Assembly (NCBI GenBank): GCA_900556245.1
Contig: USOC01000023.1
Span: forward strand, 1-9,948
Length of the DNA stretch: 9,948 nt
Source of the DNA: an uncultured Prevotellaceae bacterium
GTDB taxonomy: Bacteria > Bacteroidota > Bacteroidia > Bacteroidales > Muribaculaceae
Reading direction: 5' to 3'
In this document: positions 1 through 7,227 of the stretch, in pieces
Position numbering within the stretch: the stretch's first letter is position 1
Layout of the letters: each line of letters begins with the position of its first letter
Made by a program: the position numbers and the translations under genes
The notes under the pieces: generated by a model
Database searches by the model: none
What the model was told of the DNA's origin: nothing
What the model saw: the letters and a program-made list of their open reading frames with translations, nothing else

Positions 1-803
1 ATTTGAATATTGACAATGCTTTCGATATGGCAGATGAGACCCTGACCGATGCGGCGCAGAGCATTTCCGAGCTGATTAACTTCAAAGGGAAAATCAACCT
101 CGACTTTGAGGATGTCCGCACTACGTTGAAAGACAGCGGAACAGCCATTATCAGCACCGGCTACGGCGAGGGGGAAAATCGTGTGACGAAAGCCATTCAG
201 GATGCACTCAATTCGCCGTTGCTCAAGAATCGAGACATCAAGACTTCAAAGCGGTTCCTGTTTAATCTCTACTATTCGCGAGAGGCAAGCGCTCCGCTGA
301 CAATGGGCGAGATGAACGAAATCACGAGCTTTATGAATAATTTTGCTTCAGGAATCGACGTGATTTGGGGCAAGGCTGTCGACAATGATTTGGGAGACCG
401 GGTGAAAATCACCATTCTTGCTTCCGGTTTTGATATTAGCCTGAGTAATGACAAGGTGTATAAGAATCCGAAGAACAAGGGTCGCGAAAAGATTTTCGGA
501 CGAAAGGAAGAGCCAGAGCAGGCTTCCGACGCAACACGCATTCAGGCTGCATACGGAGCAGAAAAAGTAGCGGAGATTTCACGGGAGAAAGCCCGGGCCA
601 ACTATATTCTGCTTACCCCCGAACAGATGGACAACGACTTGCTTATCAATTTTATAGAAAAGACGCCTACGTATAAGCGCGGAGCCGATCCGAAATTGCG
701 GGATGAATGGCGTTCGCTCAACGAGTCGCTTGCCGATACGCAGACAACACAGATGTCACGTCAGCAAGAGCAGGAGAGCGGAGTGGTGATAGATTTTGAT
801 TGA
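1..803 (+). CDS. ftsZ: Cell division protein FtsZ, C-terminal part (5' end outside window)
   Basis: Tubulin-like GTPase that polymerises into the cytoplasmic Z ring at midcell and recruits the division machinery. The frame is open from the window edge, and about 266 residues are visible. The GTP-binding half with the GGGTGTG loop lies upstream of the window. What is seen is the end of the core helix and then the T7 synergy loop with the catalytic pattern N-x-D-x-x-D (N32, D34, D37 of the visible part, in INLDFEDV), which completes the GTPase site of the next subunit. The C-terminal tubulin-like domain follows to about residue 145. A charged linker of about 110 residues comes next, ending in VVIDFD. 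I do not see the proteobacterial-type DIPAFLR tail; Bacteroidetes tails differ. The TTG at position 3 is an internal leucine codon, not a start. A yqeY-like gene follows after 28 bases, probably in the same transcript. Confidence 0.96.
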   Translation, partial: LNIDNAFDMADETLTDAAQSISELINFKGKINLDFEDVRTTLKDSGTAIISTGYGEGENRVTKAIQDALNSPLLKNRDIKTSKRFLFNLYYSREASAPLTMGEMNEITSFMNNFASGIDVIWGKAVDNDLGDRVKITILASGFDISLSNDKVYKNPKNKGREKIFGRKEEPEQASDATRIQAAYGAEKVAEISREKARANYILLTPEQMDNDLLINFIEKTPTYKRGADPKLRDEWRSLNESLADTQTTQMSRQQEQESGVVIDFD

Positions 804-831
804 CAGTGAATTTTTTAAGCAACATACAGAT

Positions 832-1281
832 ATGAGTTTGTTTGAACAAATCAGCGGAGACATTAAAACCGCAATGTTGGCACGCGATAAAGTACGCCTT
901 GAGGCGTTGCGTGGAATCAAGAAGGAGTTTTTGGAAGCCAAGACAGCAAAAGGAAGCGACGGCGAACTGAGCGACGATACGGCAATGAAGATTCTTGTGA
1001 AGATGGTGAAGCAGCGCAAGGAAAGCGCATCAATCTATTCCGAGCAGAATCGTCCTGAATTGGCGCAAGAGGAATTGGCGCAAGCCGCCGTTATCGAAGA
1101 GTATCTGCCCAAGCAAATGACAGAAGAAGAGCTGACAGCCGCATTGAAGGAAATCATTGCGCGCGTAGGAGCGTCATCTGCCAAGGAGATGGGCAAGGTG
1201 ATGGGAGTGGCTTCCAAAGAACTTGCCGGAAAGGCGGAAGGCAAGGCAATTTCAGCCAAAGTGCGCGAACTGCTTGCATAA
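832..1281 (+). CDS. GatB/YqeY domain-containing protein
   Basis: Encodes 149 residues, the usual length for stand-alone YqeY proteins. These resemble the C-terminal tail of GatB, the amidotransferase subunit that handles mischarged Glu-tRNA and Asp-tRNA. The cellular role of the free-standing protein is not established; tRNA binding is inferred from the GatB tail. Family features seen are a helical N-terminal half with LEALRGIKKE and KQRKESASIY, then EEYLPKQMTEEEL, and the C-terminal pattern AKEMGKVMGV close to the end. ATG 832 is preferred over the upstream TTG at 796 because MSLFEQI is the normal family start and the TTG would overlap ftsZ. There is no Shine-Dalgarno, as is common in this phylum. 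It lies 28 bases after ftsZ and 31 before serS, so the three are probably cotranscribed. Confidence 0.93.
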   Translation: MSLFEQISGDIKTAMLARDKVRLEALRGIKKEFLEAKTAKGSDGELSDDTAMKILVKMVKQRKESASIYSEQNRPELAQEELAQAAVIEEYLPKQMTEEELTAALKEIIARVGASSAKEMGKVMGVASKELAGKAEGKAISAKVRELLA

Positions 1282-1312
1282 CAGATTTGTAGAATCAAAA
1301 AAAGGAAGAAAG

Positions 1313-2584
1313 ATGTTAACATTAGCAATAATCAAAGAAAATCCCGCAGAAGTGGTACGCCGTTTGGCGGTAAAGCATTTCGATGCGGAAGCATTGGTCA
1401 ACGAAATTCTCGAACTGGACAAGACCCGTCGTGCCGCTCAGGCAAAATTCGACCAGAATGGTTCGGAACTCAACAAATTGGCGGCACAAATCGGCGGATT
1501 GATGAAGTCGGGACAGCGGGACGAGGCGGAAAAAGTGAAGGCGGAAGTGGCAGAATTGAAAAATGCCAACAAGCAGATAGAAGAGGAGCTTAAAGCGGCC
1601 GGTGACAAAATCACGGAAATCCTGCTCACCATTCCCAATATGCCTTGCGATATGGTGCCGGAAGGTAAGACTGCCGAAGATAATGTCGTGGAAAAGACGG
1701 GTGGTGAGATGCCCGACCTACCAGAGGACGCTCTTCCTCATTGGGACTTGGCGAAGAAATACAATCTGATTGATTTTGAATTGGGCGTGAAGATTACAGG
1801 CGCCGGTTTCCCGGTCTATTTCGGCAAGGGTGCGAAGTTGCAGCGTGCGCTCATCCAGTTTTTCCTCGATGAGGCATCGAAAGCCGGCTATCTGGAGACG
1901 CAACCGCCTTATGTGGTGAATGAGGCTTCCGGTATCGGCACAGGACAATTGCCTGACAAAGAAGGCCAAATGTACCACTGCAATCTTGACAATCTCTATT
2001 TGATTCCGACAGCCGAGGTGCCTGTGACCAATATCTACCGGGATGTGATTTTTGAGGAAAAAGACCTTCCGAAAAAGAATTGCGCTTATTCAGCATGTTT
2101 TCGTCGTGAGGCCGGCTCCTATGGCAAGGACGTTCGCGGACTCAACCGTCTGCATCAATTTGACAAGGTGGAAATTGTCAGAATCGAAAAGCCGGAAAAT
2201 TCGTATGCGGCACTTGAAGAGATGAAAAACCATGTGCAAGGCTTGCTTGAAAAACTTGAATTGCCGTGGCACATCCTCCGTCTGTGTGGAGGTGATATGA
2301 GTTTCACGTCTGCTATCACGTTTGACTTTGAGGTGTATTCAGCCGCTCAGAAACGCTGGTTGGAAGTAAGTTCGGTGTCGAACTTTGAAAGCTATCAGGC
2401 CAACCGTCTGCATTGCCGCTTCCGCGACGCCAACAAGAAAATGACACTTTGCCATACGTTGAACGGTTCGGCACTTGCATTGCCACGCATCATGGCCGCT
2501 TTGCTGGAGAATAATCAGACCCCGGAAGGCATCCGCATCCCGAAAGCGCTTGTGCCTTACACTGGGTTCTCAATTATAGATTAA
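1313..2584 (+). CDS. serS: Seryl-tRNA synthetase
   Basis: Class II aminoacyl-tRNA synthetase that activates serine with ATP and charges tRNA-Ser (and tRNA-Sec where present) in the cytoplasm. It has 423 residues, normal for bacterial SerRS. Residues 1-110 form the N-terminal domain with the long antiparallel coiled-coil arm (alternating Lys/Glu/Ala-rich helices at about 28-105) that grips the long variable arm of tRNA-Ser. The catalytic core follows: motif 1 around 171-215, the serine-binding IPTAEVPVT near 234, motif 2 FRREAGSYGKDVRGL near 263-277, and motif 3 NGSALALPRIMAALLENNQ at 384-402. ATG 1313 is chosen because MLTLAIIKENP fits the family N-terminus and an AGGAAG element lies just upstream. 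The longer in-frame extension from 1223 runs back inside the yqeY gene and is rejected. A strong terminator follows. Confidence 0.97.
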   Translation: MLTLAIIKENPAEVVRRLAVKHFDAEALVNEILELDKTRRAAQAKFDQNGSELNKLAAQIGGLMKSGQRDEAEKVKAEVAELKNANKQIEEELKAAGDKITEILLTIPNMPCDMVPEGKTAEDNVVEKTGGEMPDLPEDALPHWDLAKKYNLIDFELGVKITGAGFPVYFGKGAKLQRALIQFFLDEASKAGYLETQPPYVVNEASGIGTGQLPDKEGQMYHCNLDNLYLIPTAEVPVTNIYRDVIFEEKDLPKKNCAYSACFRREAGSYGKDVRGLNRLHQFDKVEIVRIEKPENSYAALEEMKNHVQGLLEKLELPWHILRLCGGDMSFTSAITFDFEVYSAAQKRWLEVSSVSNFESYQANRLHCRFRDANKKMTLCHTLNGSALALPRIMAALLENNQTPEGIRIPKALVPYTGFSIID

Positions 2585-2599
2585 TTGATTCAAAATATG

Positions 2600-2645
2600 A
2601 AAGTTCCGCAGGTGTCCTTTTCGTAGCGGCACTTCGGAACTTTTT
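2600..2645 (+). terminator. Intrinsic terminator after serS
   Basis: A perfect 9-bp outer stem, AAAGTTCCG (2600-2608) with CGGAACTTT (2635-2643), continues past one bulged base into a weaker inner stem (2610-2616 with 2628-2634). It runs straight into a T tract ending at 2645. It closes the ftsZ-yqeY-serS run. Its 3' arm and T tract are also the left edge of the duplicated leader that recurs at 3893. Confidence 0.85.
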
Positions 2646-2726
2646 ATCTATAAACAAAAAATTAACCTTTTCACAAAAAATGATGTGCTTATGAAAAAAT
2701 CTACTATTCTCGGCCTGTCAGCGGCC
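2637..2726 (+). repeat. Duplicated leader plus signal-peptide start, left copy
   Basis: About 90 bases nearly identical to 3893-3983. They contain GAACTTTT(T)ATCTATAAAC, an A-rich stretch with TTAACCTTT, the sequence around the start codon, and the first 11-12 codons of a signal peptide. There is no Shine-Dalgarno; an A-rich leader before the start is typical of Bacteroidales mRNAs. A five-codon reading frame (Met-Met-Cys-Leu-stop, 2680-2694) overlaps the main ATG at 2691 and is kept in both copies. No clear TAnnTTTG promoter box was found in it. Confidence 0.85.
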
Positions 2727-3583
2727 ATTTGTCAGGCTATGCAGGTGTCAGCCAATTGCCCCAAAAGGTACAGGTGGTGATGGAATGGGCGTGTATGAGT
2801 ATTGAGTGGGGTGTTTCCGATGGGTCGTTACTGAAGTTGCGGGTGTTGCCGCGGGAAACTGTAGCACGGACAGTCGTATCGTCGGTCAATGAAGATTTCT
2901 CACGTTTTGTTGCCGGAACGGAGGACGCTCCGGATGCCAATGATTTGGCGGTCGGCGAGGACCAAAGCATTGACAATAGCTTTACGGCCCAGCCCGGATG
3001 GTCGGGAGCCGGTGTCTATCAGGCGGGCGGATGCGCCTATATCGGAATGTATCTTTTTGAGGGAACGACGGAAGAAGTAACAGGATATATAAATACGCCG
3101 TCAATGGATTTGTCGGGTAACAACGGTGTCTTTAAGATTCGTTTCCGCGCCCGCGTAGGGGGAAGTGTGGCAGAAGATTTGGTTCGTATTCTAGGAATAG
3201 ACGATGCGATTACGGAGCTTACCGGCTATGTCGATCAGAAGATTACCAATGAATGGAAAGAGTATGAAGTTACACTCAGAGGCGGTACGGCCAAGCATTT
3301 CGTACAGTTCTATGGAGTACAGTATCCGATTTTTATTGATGACATTGTCATTGGTGGGGAGGAAGGCTCTGTAGACGGTATCCGGAATGTTGTTGCCCGA
3401 GTATCCTCGACCGCAGACGGTTTGGCAATTGAGAATCCGGCAGGAGGCGAAGTGTCAGTCTACGGGATTAACGGAGCTTGTCTCTACCGTGACAACAGTG
3501 GAGCAGAGCGTCAGGACGTATGCCTTGCAAAGGGATTTTATGTAGTGAAAGTAGGTAGCGAGGCTATTAAAGTGGTACGTTGA
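2691..3583 (+). pseudogene. Decayed secreted jelly-roll protein, left copy of the duplication
   Basis: Paralogue of the intact gene at 3948-6431. The start ATG 2691 begins the same signal peptide (MKKSTILGLSAA), but relative to the intact copy 10 bases are missing between about 2727 and 2737. The frame then ends at TGA 2778 after 29 codons. The rest is open in another frame from 2729 to 3583. It covers GYAG, a poorly matching segment of about 35 residues rich in Trp and Met, one jelly-roll domain (VNEDFSRF to PIFIDDIVI), and then a direct join to the C-terminal T9SS-type sorting domain (GSVDGI to AIKVVR). All the FN3-like modules and two of the jelly rolls of the intact copy are absent. Starting at TTG 2729 or ATG 2780 would give a protein without a signal peptide, which could not be exported, so I call it a pseudogene. 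A sequencing error at the deletion is the alternative. Confidence 0.8.
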
Positions 3584-3613
3584 ATAAATGCTGTGACGAT
3601 ATGGTTTGGCGCG

Positions 3614-3639
3614 GGCAGGGACAGCGGTTCCTGTCCGCC
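3614..3639 (+). terminator. Weak terminator-like hairpin after the left copy
   Basis: The stem is GGACAG (3619-3624) with CTGTCC (3631-3636), extended past a two-base bulge by GGC (3614-3616) with GCC (3637-3639). It sits about 30 bases after the stop, at the same place as the better hairpin after the intact copy at 6458. There is no good T tract, so termination may have been lost along with the gene. Confidence 0.45.
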
Positions 3640-3692
3640 TTGCCTTGGAGAAGATGTCGTCGTGCATAAAAAAGAATTGTCGTAGAATTACG

Positions 3693-3735
3693 GTAGTTCG
3701 GCTGATTTCGACTACATTTGTGCCAGAATAAGAGA
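3693..3735 (+). promoter_or_regulatory. Duplicate of the HAD-ribF-upp promoter, left copy
   Basis: These 43 bases match 6540-6582 with a single mismatch. They contain TACATTTG at 3713-3720, a full match to the Bacteroides -7 box TAnnTTTG; the other copy has TACTTTTG. The -33 position is poor in both copies. Only a HAD gene scrap follows here, so any transcript would run into the leader of the intact secreted protein gene at 3948 and could help express it. Confidence 0.6.
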
Positions 3736-3747
3736 GAGACAAAAGAG

Positions 3748-3833
3748 ATGACATTACCGCGGTTTTCAGTGAGTTTCTCATTGGCATTCCGGAGGAGTCC
3801 GTGTGTTTTTGTGAGCCGCGAAAGCAGTGTCGC
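3748..3833 (+). pseudogene. Remnant of the HAD phosphatase gene
   Basis: ATG 3748 lines up with ATG 6595 of the intact HAD gene when the two promoter copies are aligned. After only about 15 bases the sequence jumps to the equivalent of 6853: positions 3765-3797 match 6853-6885 at 31 of 33 bases. They encode FSEFLIGIPEE where the HAD protein has FNEFLIGIPVE. Weaker similarity may run on to about 3833. Roughly 240 bases, including catalytic motif I, are deleted, and the remnant is out of frame with its own ATG. About 60 bases later the duplicated leader of the next gene begins, as expected for a tandem duplication whose right edge lay inside the HAD gene. Confidence 0.7.
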
Positions 3834-3892
3834 CGTATTCTGTAAATGACTGTATAAAGTTCTGTATGCCTGTTTTTGATTGCTGCATTTGA

Positions 3893-3983
3893 GAACTTTT
3901 ATCTATAAACAAAAAATTAACCTTTCCACAAAAAAAATGATGTGCTTATGAAAAAATCTACTATTCTCGGCCTGTCAGCCGCC
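3893..3983 (+). repeat. Duplicated leader plus signal-peptide start, right copy
   Basis: The partner of 2637-2726. It begins with GAACTTTTATC, which corresponds to the 3' arm and T tract of the serS terminator but lacks the 5' arm. This suggests the duplication's left breakpoint lay inside that terminator. It carries the A-rich leader, the same overlapping five-codon frame (3937-3951), and the main ATG at 3948. TGCATTTG at 3884-3891, just upstream, is one base off the TAnnTTTG box and could be a weak promoter. Confidence 0.85.
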
Positions 3984-6431
3984 TTGCTTTGTCTTTCGGC
4001 GGGATATGCAGGCATCCGACAATTGCCTCGCAAGGCCCAGGTGGCTGAAGAATTGGCAAACCGTCAAAACGATTTGCTGGCATCCAGCGAGGCGAAGCCA
4101 AAATTCAGAAAGCTGTTGCGTTCTGTCGGTGCCCGGGCAAACGCACCGTTGGTCAATGAGGATTTTTCGCGCTTCACAGCAGGTTCGGAGACCGCTCCCG
4201 ATGCGCTCGACTTGGCGACAACAGGGGAATACCAATATATTGCCGACAGTTATACGGCTCAGCCCGGATGGTCGGGAGCCGGTGTGTTTCAAGCAGGAGG
4301 ATGTGCATATATAGGCATGTATCTTTATGAAGGCGCAACGGCAGAAGATACGGGTATTCTCAACACTCCGTCAATGGATTTGTCAGGCAATAACGGAGTC
4401 TTCACTGTTCGTTTCCGTGCTCGAGTGGAAGGCGATGTTGCCATAGAGCAGTTGAACGTTGTGGGTGTTAGCGAAGCGGCCGATGACTATACTGATTTTG
4501 CTGATGTGATGATTTCCAATGAATGGAAAGAGTATGAAGTGACGATAGCTGATGGTACGGCGAAGCACTATGTTCAATTCTACAGCTACGAATATCCGAT
4601 TTTTATCGACGATGTTGTTGTTGAGCAGGTAGCTACCGACATTGCGTCGCCTGTGGCTACGTTTGCGTCCGATGTCACTCCGGAAGGATTTACCGCCAAC
4701 TGGCAACCGGTTGCCGACGCCACATCTTACCTGCTGACCGTCTACAGCTTGGCTGCACAGGACAGCGGAGTGGAAGAAACTACGGTGACAGAGGGCTTCG
4801 ATGGCTTGGTCGTATCGCAAAAGAAGCATATCGACTATGACAAGTCCGTTTTCCCTGATGGTTGGACAATAAGCGTTGACAAGGAAGGTACGTCGCGAGA
4901 ACTCTATGGCACGGCCGGCAACTATCAGTCGCCGTCGATTGCGCTGGCTTTCGACGCTACGGGTGACTATGTCGAATCGCCGGAATCGCCGTCCGACATC
5001 AAAAATGTATCATTCTGGACAAAAAACCAGAATGGCGATGCTGATTGTGCGGTAACTGTAGAGGGTTTCGACGGCAACCAATGGGTGGGTGTCGGAACGG
5101 TTGTCCCGGCCTCGGTCGACAAGAACGGCGAGACCGTCAACGTTCCGGTGCAGGCTGCCGGTATCAAGAAAATACGCTTGACCTATGTGAAGTCGGCAGG
5201 CAACTGCAGCATTGACGACGTGGCTTATACTTATGGTGGTGTGAAACAGGAATACAGCTATCTGTTCCAGGACAAGGAAGTGGCTGAAACTTCTTGTCCA
5301 GTGACCGGCATCGAGCCGGATGTAGAGTATTACTATTATGTGAAGGCTAAAAATGAGAAATTTACGTCGAAGCCGTCCAACGTTATCAGTATTCTCGACA
5401 AAGAGCCGCAAGCGTTGGCGGTTCCGGAAATGCTTCCGGCTACGAATGTGACAGCCAATGGATTTACAGCCAATTGGAAGGCTGTCGAAGGGGCAGACGG
5501 ATATGCCTTCTATACGATGATTCATCACACGGCTCCGGCAATGGAAGATTATGCGTTGTTTGATACAGACTTTTCCGGTATTACCGAAGGAACGCTTGAA
5601 GCTCCGGTAGAAGGCGAAATGTTCTATTATCTGGACGAGGTGGTGAACCGTTCAGACTGGTATGCTATCTTCCCGGTATTTGCCAACGGAAAGCTAGGCT
5701 TGTCGAACGCTTATGCAGACGTTATGATGGGAGGAATGCTTGCTTCCGCTTACTATGACTTGACTGCTTCCGCCGGTAAGGTTGATGTCGACCTACGCGT
5801 GATGGGACAGGATGTCTCTGCAGTTGTCGTTTCGTTATGTTATGACAATGAGCAGGAAGAGTCTGTCGAACTGTCGTCGGAAACCATTGTCTTGGGCGAA
5901 GGTTGGAACGACTACAGCGTTTCTCTTTCCGGGGGAACGGACAAGTGTTATGTCGCAATTTCGTGTGGAGAAGGAATGGGTACGCTCTTTATCGACAATC
6001 TCAAGGTGACTCAGCCCTTGGATGCGGGAGAAAGTGTAGTGGTACCGTATTTCTATGAGGAACCTGTAGAAAACAGCTGTAATGTGGCTGTTTCAGGGAC
6101 ACAGCCGGGCGATCGTTATTGTTATTTTGCGGCAGCTTTCAAGCTGAATGCAGATGAGACAGAGCTGGAGGCAATGACCGATTATTCGGAACCATATTTT
6201 GTCGATATGGAAGGCTCTGTGGATGGCATCCGGGAAGTTGGCGCCAGAGTGTCGGCAACAGCCGACGGTTTGTCTGTCGAGAATCCGGCAGGAGGCGAAG
6301 TGGCTGTCTACGGGCTTAACGGAGTTTGTCTCTACCGTGATGACAGTGGTGCAGAGCGTCAGTATGTTTGTCTTGAAAAGGGCTTGTACATAGTGAAAGT
6401 AGGAGGTGAAGCTATTAAAGTGGTACGCTGA
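3948..6431 (+). CDS. Secreted multidomain jelly-roll/FN3 protein with T9SS-type C-terminal domain
   Basis: 827 residues; the specific function is unknown. Domains read from the sequence are as follows. A signal peptide spans 1-21 (hydrophobic LGLSAALLCLSAGYA, likely cut after YA). Jelly roll 1, of the 'choice-of-anchor J'/carbohydrate-binding-like type, spans about 69-227. FN3-like module 1 has its first half at about 231-268 (TPEGFTANWQPVADATSYLL) and its second half at about 437-483 (VTGIEPDVEYYYYVKA). Jelly roll 2 (about 279-431) is inserted between these halves. FN3-like module 2 repeats the design, with halves at about 491-527 and 690-754 around jelly roll 3 (about 537-688). A final domain of about 73 residues ends KVVR and has the GxxVxVYxLxG...GLYIVKV pattern of a T9SS type A sorting domain. 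I infer export by Sec, then T9SS, to the surface or medium, perhaps binding glycans or host ligands; no catalytic motif is seen. ATG 3948 gives a standard signal peptide; the in-frame GTG 3942 would add two residues. A terminator follows. Confidence 0.85.
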   Translation: MKKSTILGLSAALLCLSAGYAGIRQLPRKAQVAEELANRQNDLLASSEAKPKFRKLLRSVGARANAPLVNEDFSRFTAGSETAPDALDLATTGEYQYIADSYTAQPGWSGAGVFQAGGCAYIGMYLYEGATAEDTGILNTPSMDLSGNNGVFTVRFRARVEGDVAIEQLNVVGVSEAADDYTDFADVMISNEWKEYEVTIADGTAKHYVQFYSYEYPIFIDDVVVEQVATDIASPVATFASDVTPEGFTANWQPVADATSYLLTVYSLAAQDSGVEETTVTEGFDGLVVSQKKHIDYDKSVFPDGWTISVDKEGTSRELYGTAGNYQSPSIALAFDATGDYVESPESPSDIKNVSFWTKNQNGDADCAVTVEGFDGNQWVGVGTVVPASVDKNGETVNVPVQAAGIKKIRLTYVKSAGNCSIDDVAYTYGGVKQEYSYLFQDKEVAETSCPVTGIEPDVEYYYYVKAKNEKFTSKPSNVISILDKEPQALAVPEMLPATNVTANGFTANWKAVEGADGYAFYTMIHHTAPAMEDYALFDTDFSGITEGTLEAPVEGEMFYYLDEVVNRSDWYAIFPVFANGKLGLSNAYADVMMGGMLASAYYDLTASAGKVDVDLRVMGQDVSAVVVSLCYDNEQEESVELSSETIVLGEGWNDYSVSLSGGTDKCYVAISCGEGMGTLFIDNLKVTQPLDAGESVVVPYFYEEPVENSCNVAVSGTQPGDRYCYFAAAFKLNADETELEAMTDYSEPYFVDMEGSVDGIREVGARVSATADGLSVENPAGGEVAVYGLNGVCLYRDDSGAERQYVCLEKGLYIVKVGGEAIKVVR

Positions 6432-6457
6432 GAAATTAGCGGTATAATCATAGATTG

Positions 6458-6490
6458 GCGGGTAGGGACAGAAGTTCCTGCCCGCTTCGT
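6458..6490 (+). terminator. Probable terminator after the secreted protein gene
   Basis: GCGGGTAGGGA (6458-6468) pairs with TCCTGCCCGC (6476-6485) through one G-T wobble and one bulged G, around a short loop. TTCGTTTGTC follows, an imperfect T-rich tail. It separates the secreted protein gene from the HAD operon promoter. Confidence 0.65.
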
Positions 6491-6533
6491 TTGTCAAAAG
6501 GAAAGTGTCGGACATGAAAAGAATTGTCGGAGG

Positions 6534-6567
6534 ATTGCTGTAGTTCGGCTGATTTCGACTACTTTTG
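6534..6567 (+). promoter_or_regulatory. Promoter of the HAD-ribF-upp operon
   Basis: TACTTTTG at 6560-6567 matches the Bacteroides -7 box TAnnTTTG. ATTG at 6534-6537, 22 bases upstream, is a weak version of the -33 TTTG. The surrounding 43 bases are conserved with the duplicate at 3693-3735. Transcription would start near 6574, giving a leader of about 20 bases to ATG 6595. Confidence 0.65.
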
Positions 6568-6594
6568 TGCCAGAATAAGAGAATGATGAAGGAA

Positions 6595-7227
6595 ATGAAA
6601 TTGAAAGGCATGGACGGAGTCCGCCATCTGCTGTTTGATTTGGGGGGCGTTATTATGGATATCCGTCGGGAGAATTGTGTTGCGGCGCTGACACGTTTGG
6701 GAATGGAAGGTGCTGACGAGATGTTGGGACTGTATTGTCAGTCCGGACCTTTTCTGATGTTGGAGGAGGGCAAATTAAGTCCGGCTGATTTTCGTGACGA
6801 AATTCGTCGCCGCACATCAGGCGTTCACAGCGATGCGGAAATCGACGACGCTTTCAATGAGTTTCTCATTGGCATTCCGGTGGAGCGTCTGCGTCTGTTG
6901 AAGCAACTGAGGCAACGTTATTCCGTCTATATGCTATCCAACACCAATCCTATCATGTTTGACAGTAAAATCCGCGAAGAGTTTCAAAAAGACGGAGGCC
7001 GGTTGGACGACTATTTTGATGGCGTTTGCGTCTCTTATGAAGAGCATTGCGCAAAGCCGGATGCCCGGATATTCATCAATTTGATTGAGAAGTTCGGAAT
7101 CCGTCCGGAAGAGACCATCTTTTTCGACGATTCGCAGGCGAATCTTGATGCGGCGGCACTCCACGGGTTCCATACGTGGCTTGTTGAGCCGGGGACGGAA
7201 TTTTGCGAGGCTTTCGAAGAGGCATGA
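6595..7227 (+). CDS. HAD-superfamily (IA-like) phosphatase
   Basis: A cytoplasmic phosphatase-type protein of 210 residues with the four HAD motifs. Motif I is LLFDLGGVIMD; the first Asp is the nucleophile, and Gly occupies the usual second Asp position, as in the YihX-like group. Motif II is MLSNTN, motif III is the Lys in CAKPDARIF, and motif IV is FFDDSQANLDAA. The helical cap lies between motifs I and II. The substrate is not readable from sequence. Its stop overlaps the ribF start (ATGA), so translation is likely coupled. A role in flavin metabolism, such as the phosphatase step before riboflavin or FMN hydrolysis, is a guess from context. Start choice: ATG 6595 is the one conserved in the decayed left copy; ATG 6583, 6586 and 6610 are in-frame alternatives, and 6610 would put the nucleophile at residue 10. 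Confidence 0.9.
   Translation: MKLKGMDGVRHLLFDLGGVIMDIRRENCVAALTRLGMEGADEMLGLYCQSGPFLMLEEGKLSPADFRDEIRRRTSGVHSDAEIDDAFNEFLIGIPVERLRLLKQLRQRYSVYMLSNTNPIMFDSKIREEFQKDGGRLDDYFDGVCVSYEEHCAKPDARIFINLIEKFGIRPEETIFFDDSQANLDAAALHGFHTWLVEPGTEFCEAFEEA

Noticed and set aside
1223..1312. N-terminal extension of serS
   Set aside because: It overlaps the end of the yqeY-like gene; the family start and an AGGAAG element point to ATG 1313.
2729..3583. A functional short secreted protein from TTG 2729
   Set aside because: It has no signal peptide in this frame, and the signal peptide present upstream is in another frame; a pseudogene explains both.
3748..3846. A 32-codon plus-strand frame starting at the HAD remnant ATG (MTLPRFSVSF...)
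   Set aside because: It reads the HAD-derived segment out of frame, so it is a by-product of the deletion in the remnant and not a gene.
3948..3998. Lipoprotein signal (Cys15) in the secreted protein
   Set aside because: The residues before Cys15 are Ala-Leu-Leu, which does not fit a lipobox (small residue expected at -1); cleavage after YA fits better and agrees with a T9SS tail.
4383..4829. Long minus-strand open frames opposite the secreted protein, ribF and other genes
   Set aside because: They lie opposite well-supported genes, have no family features, and look like antisense shadows.
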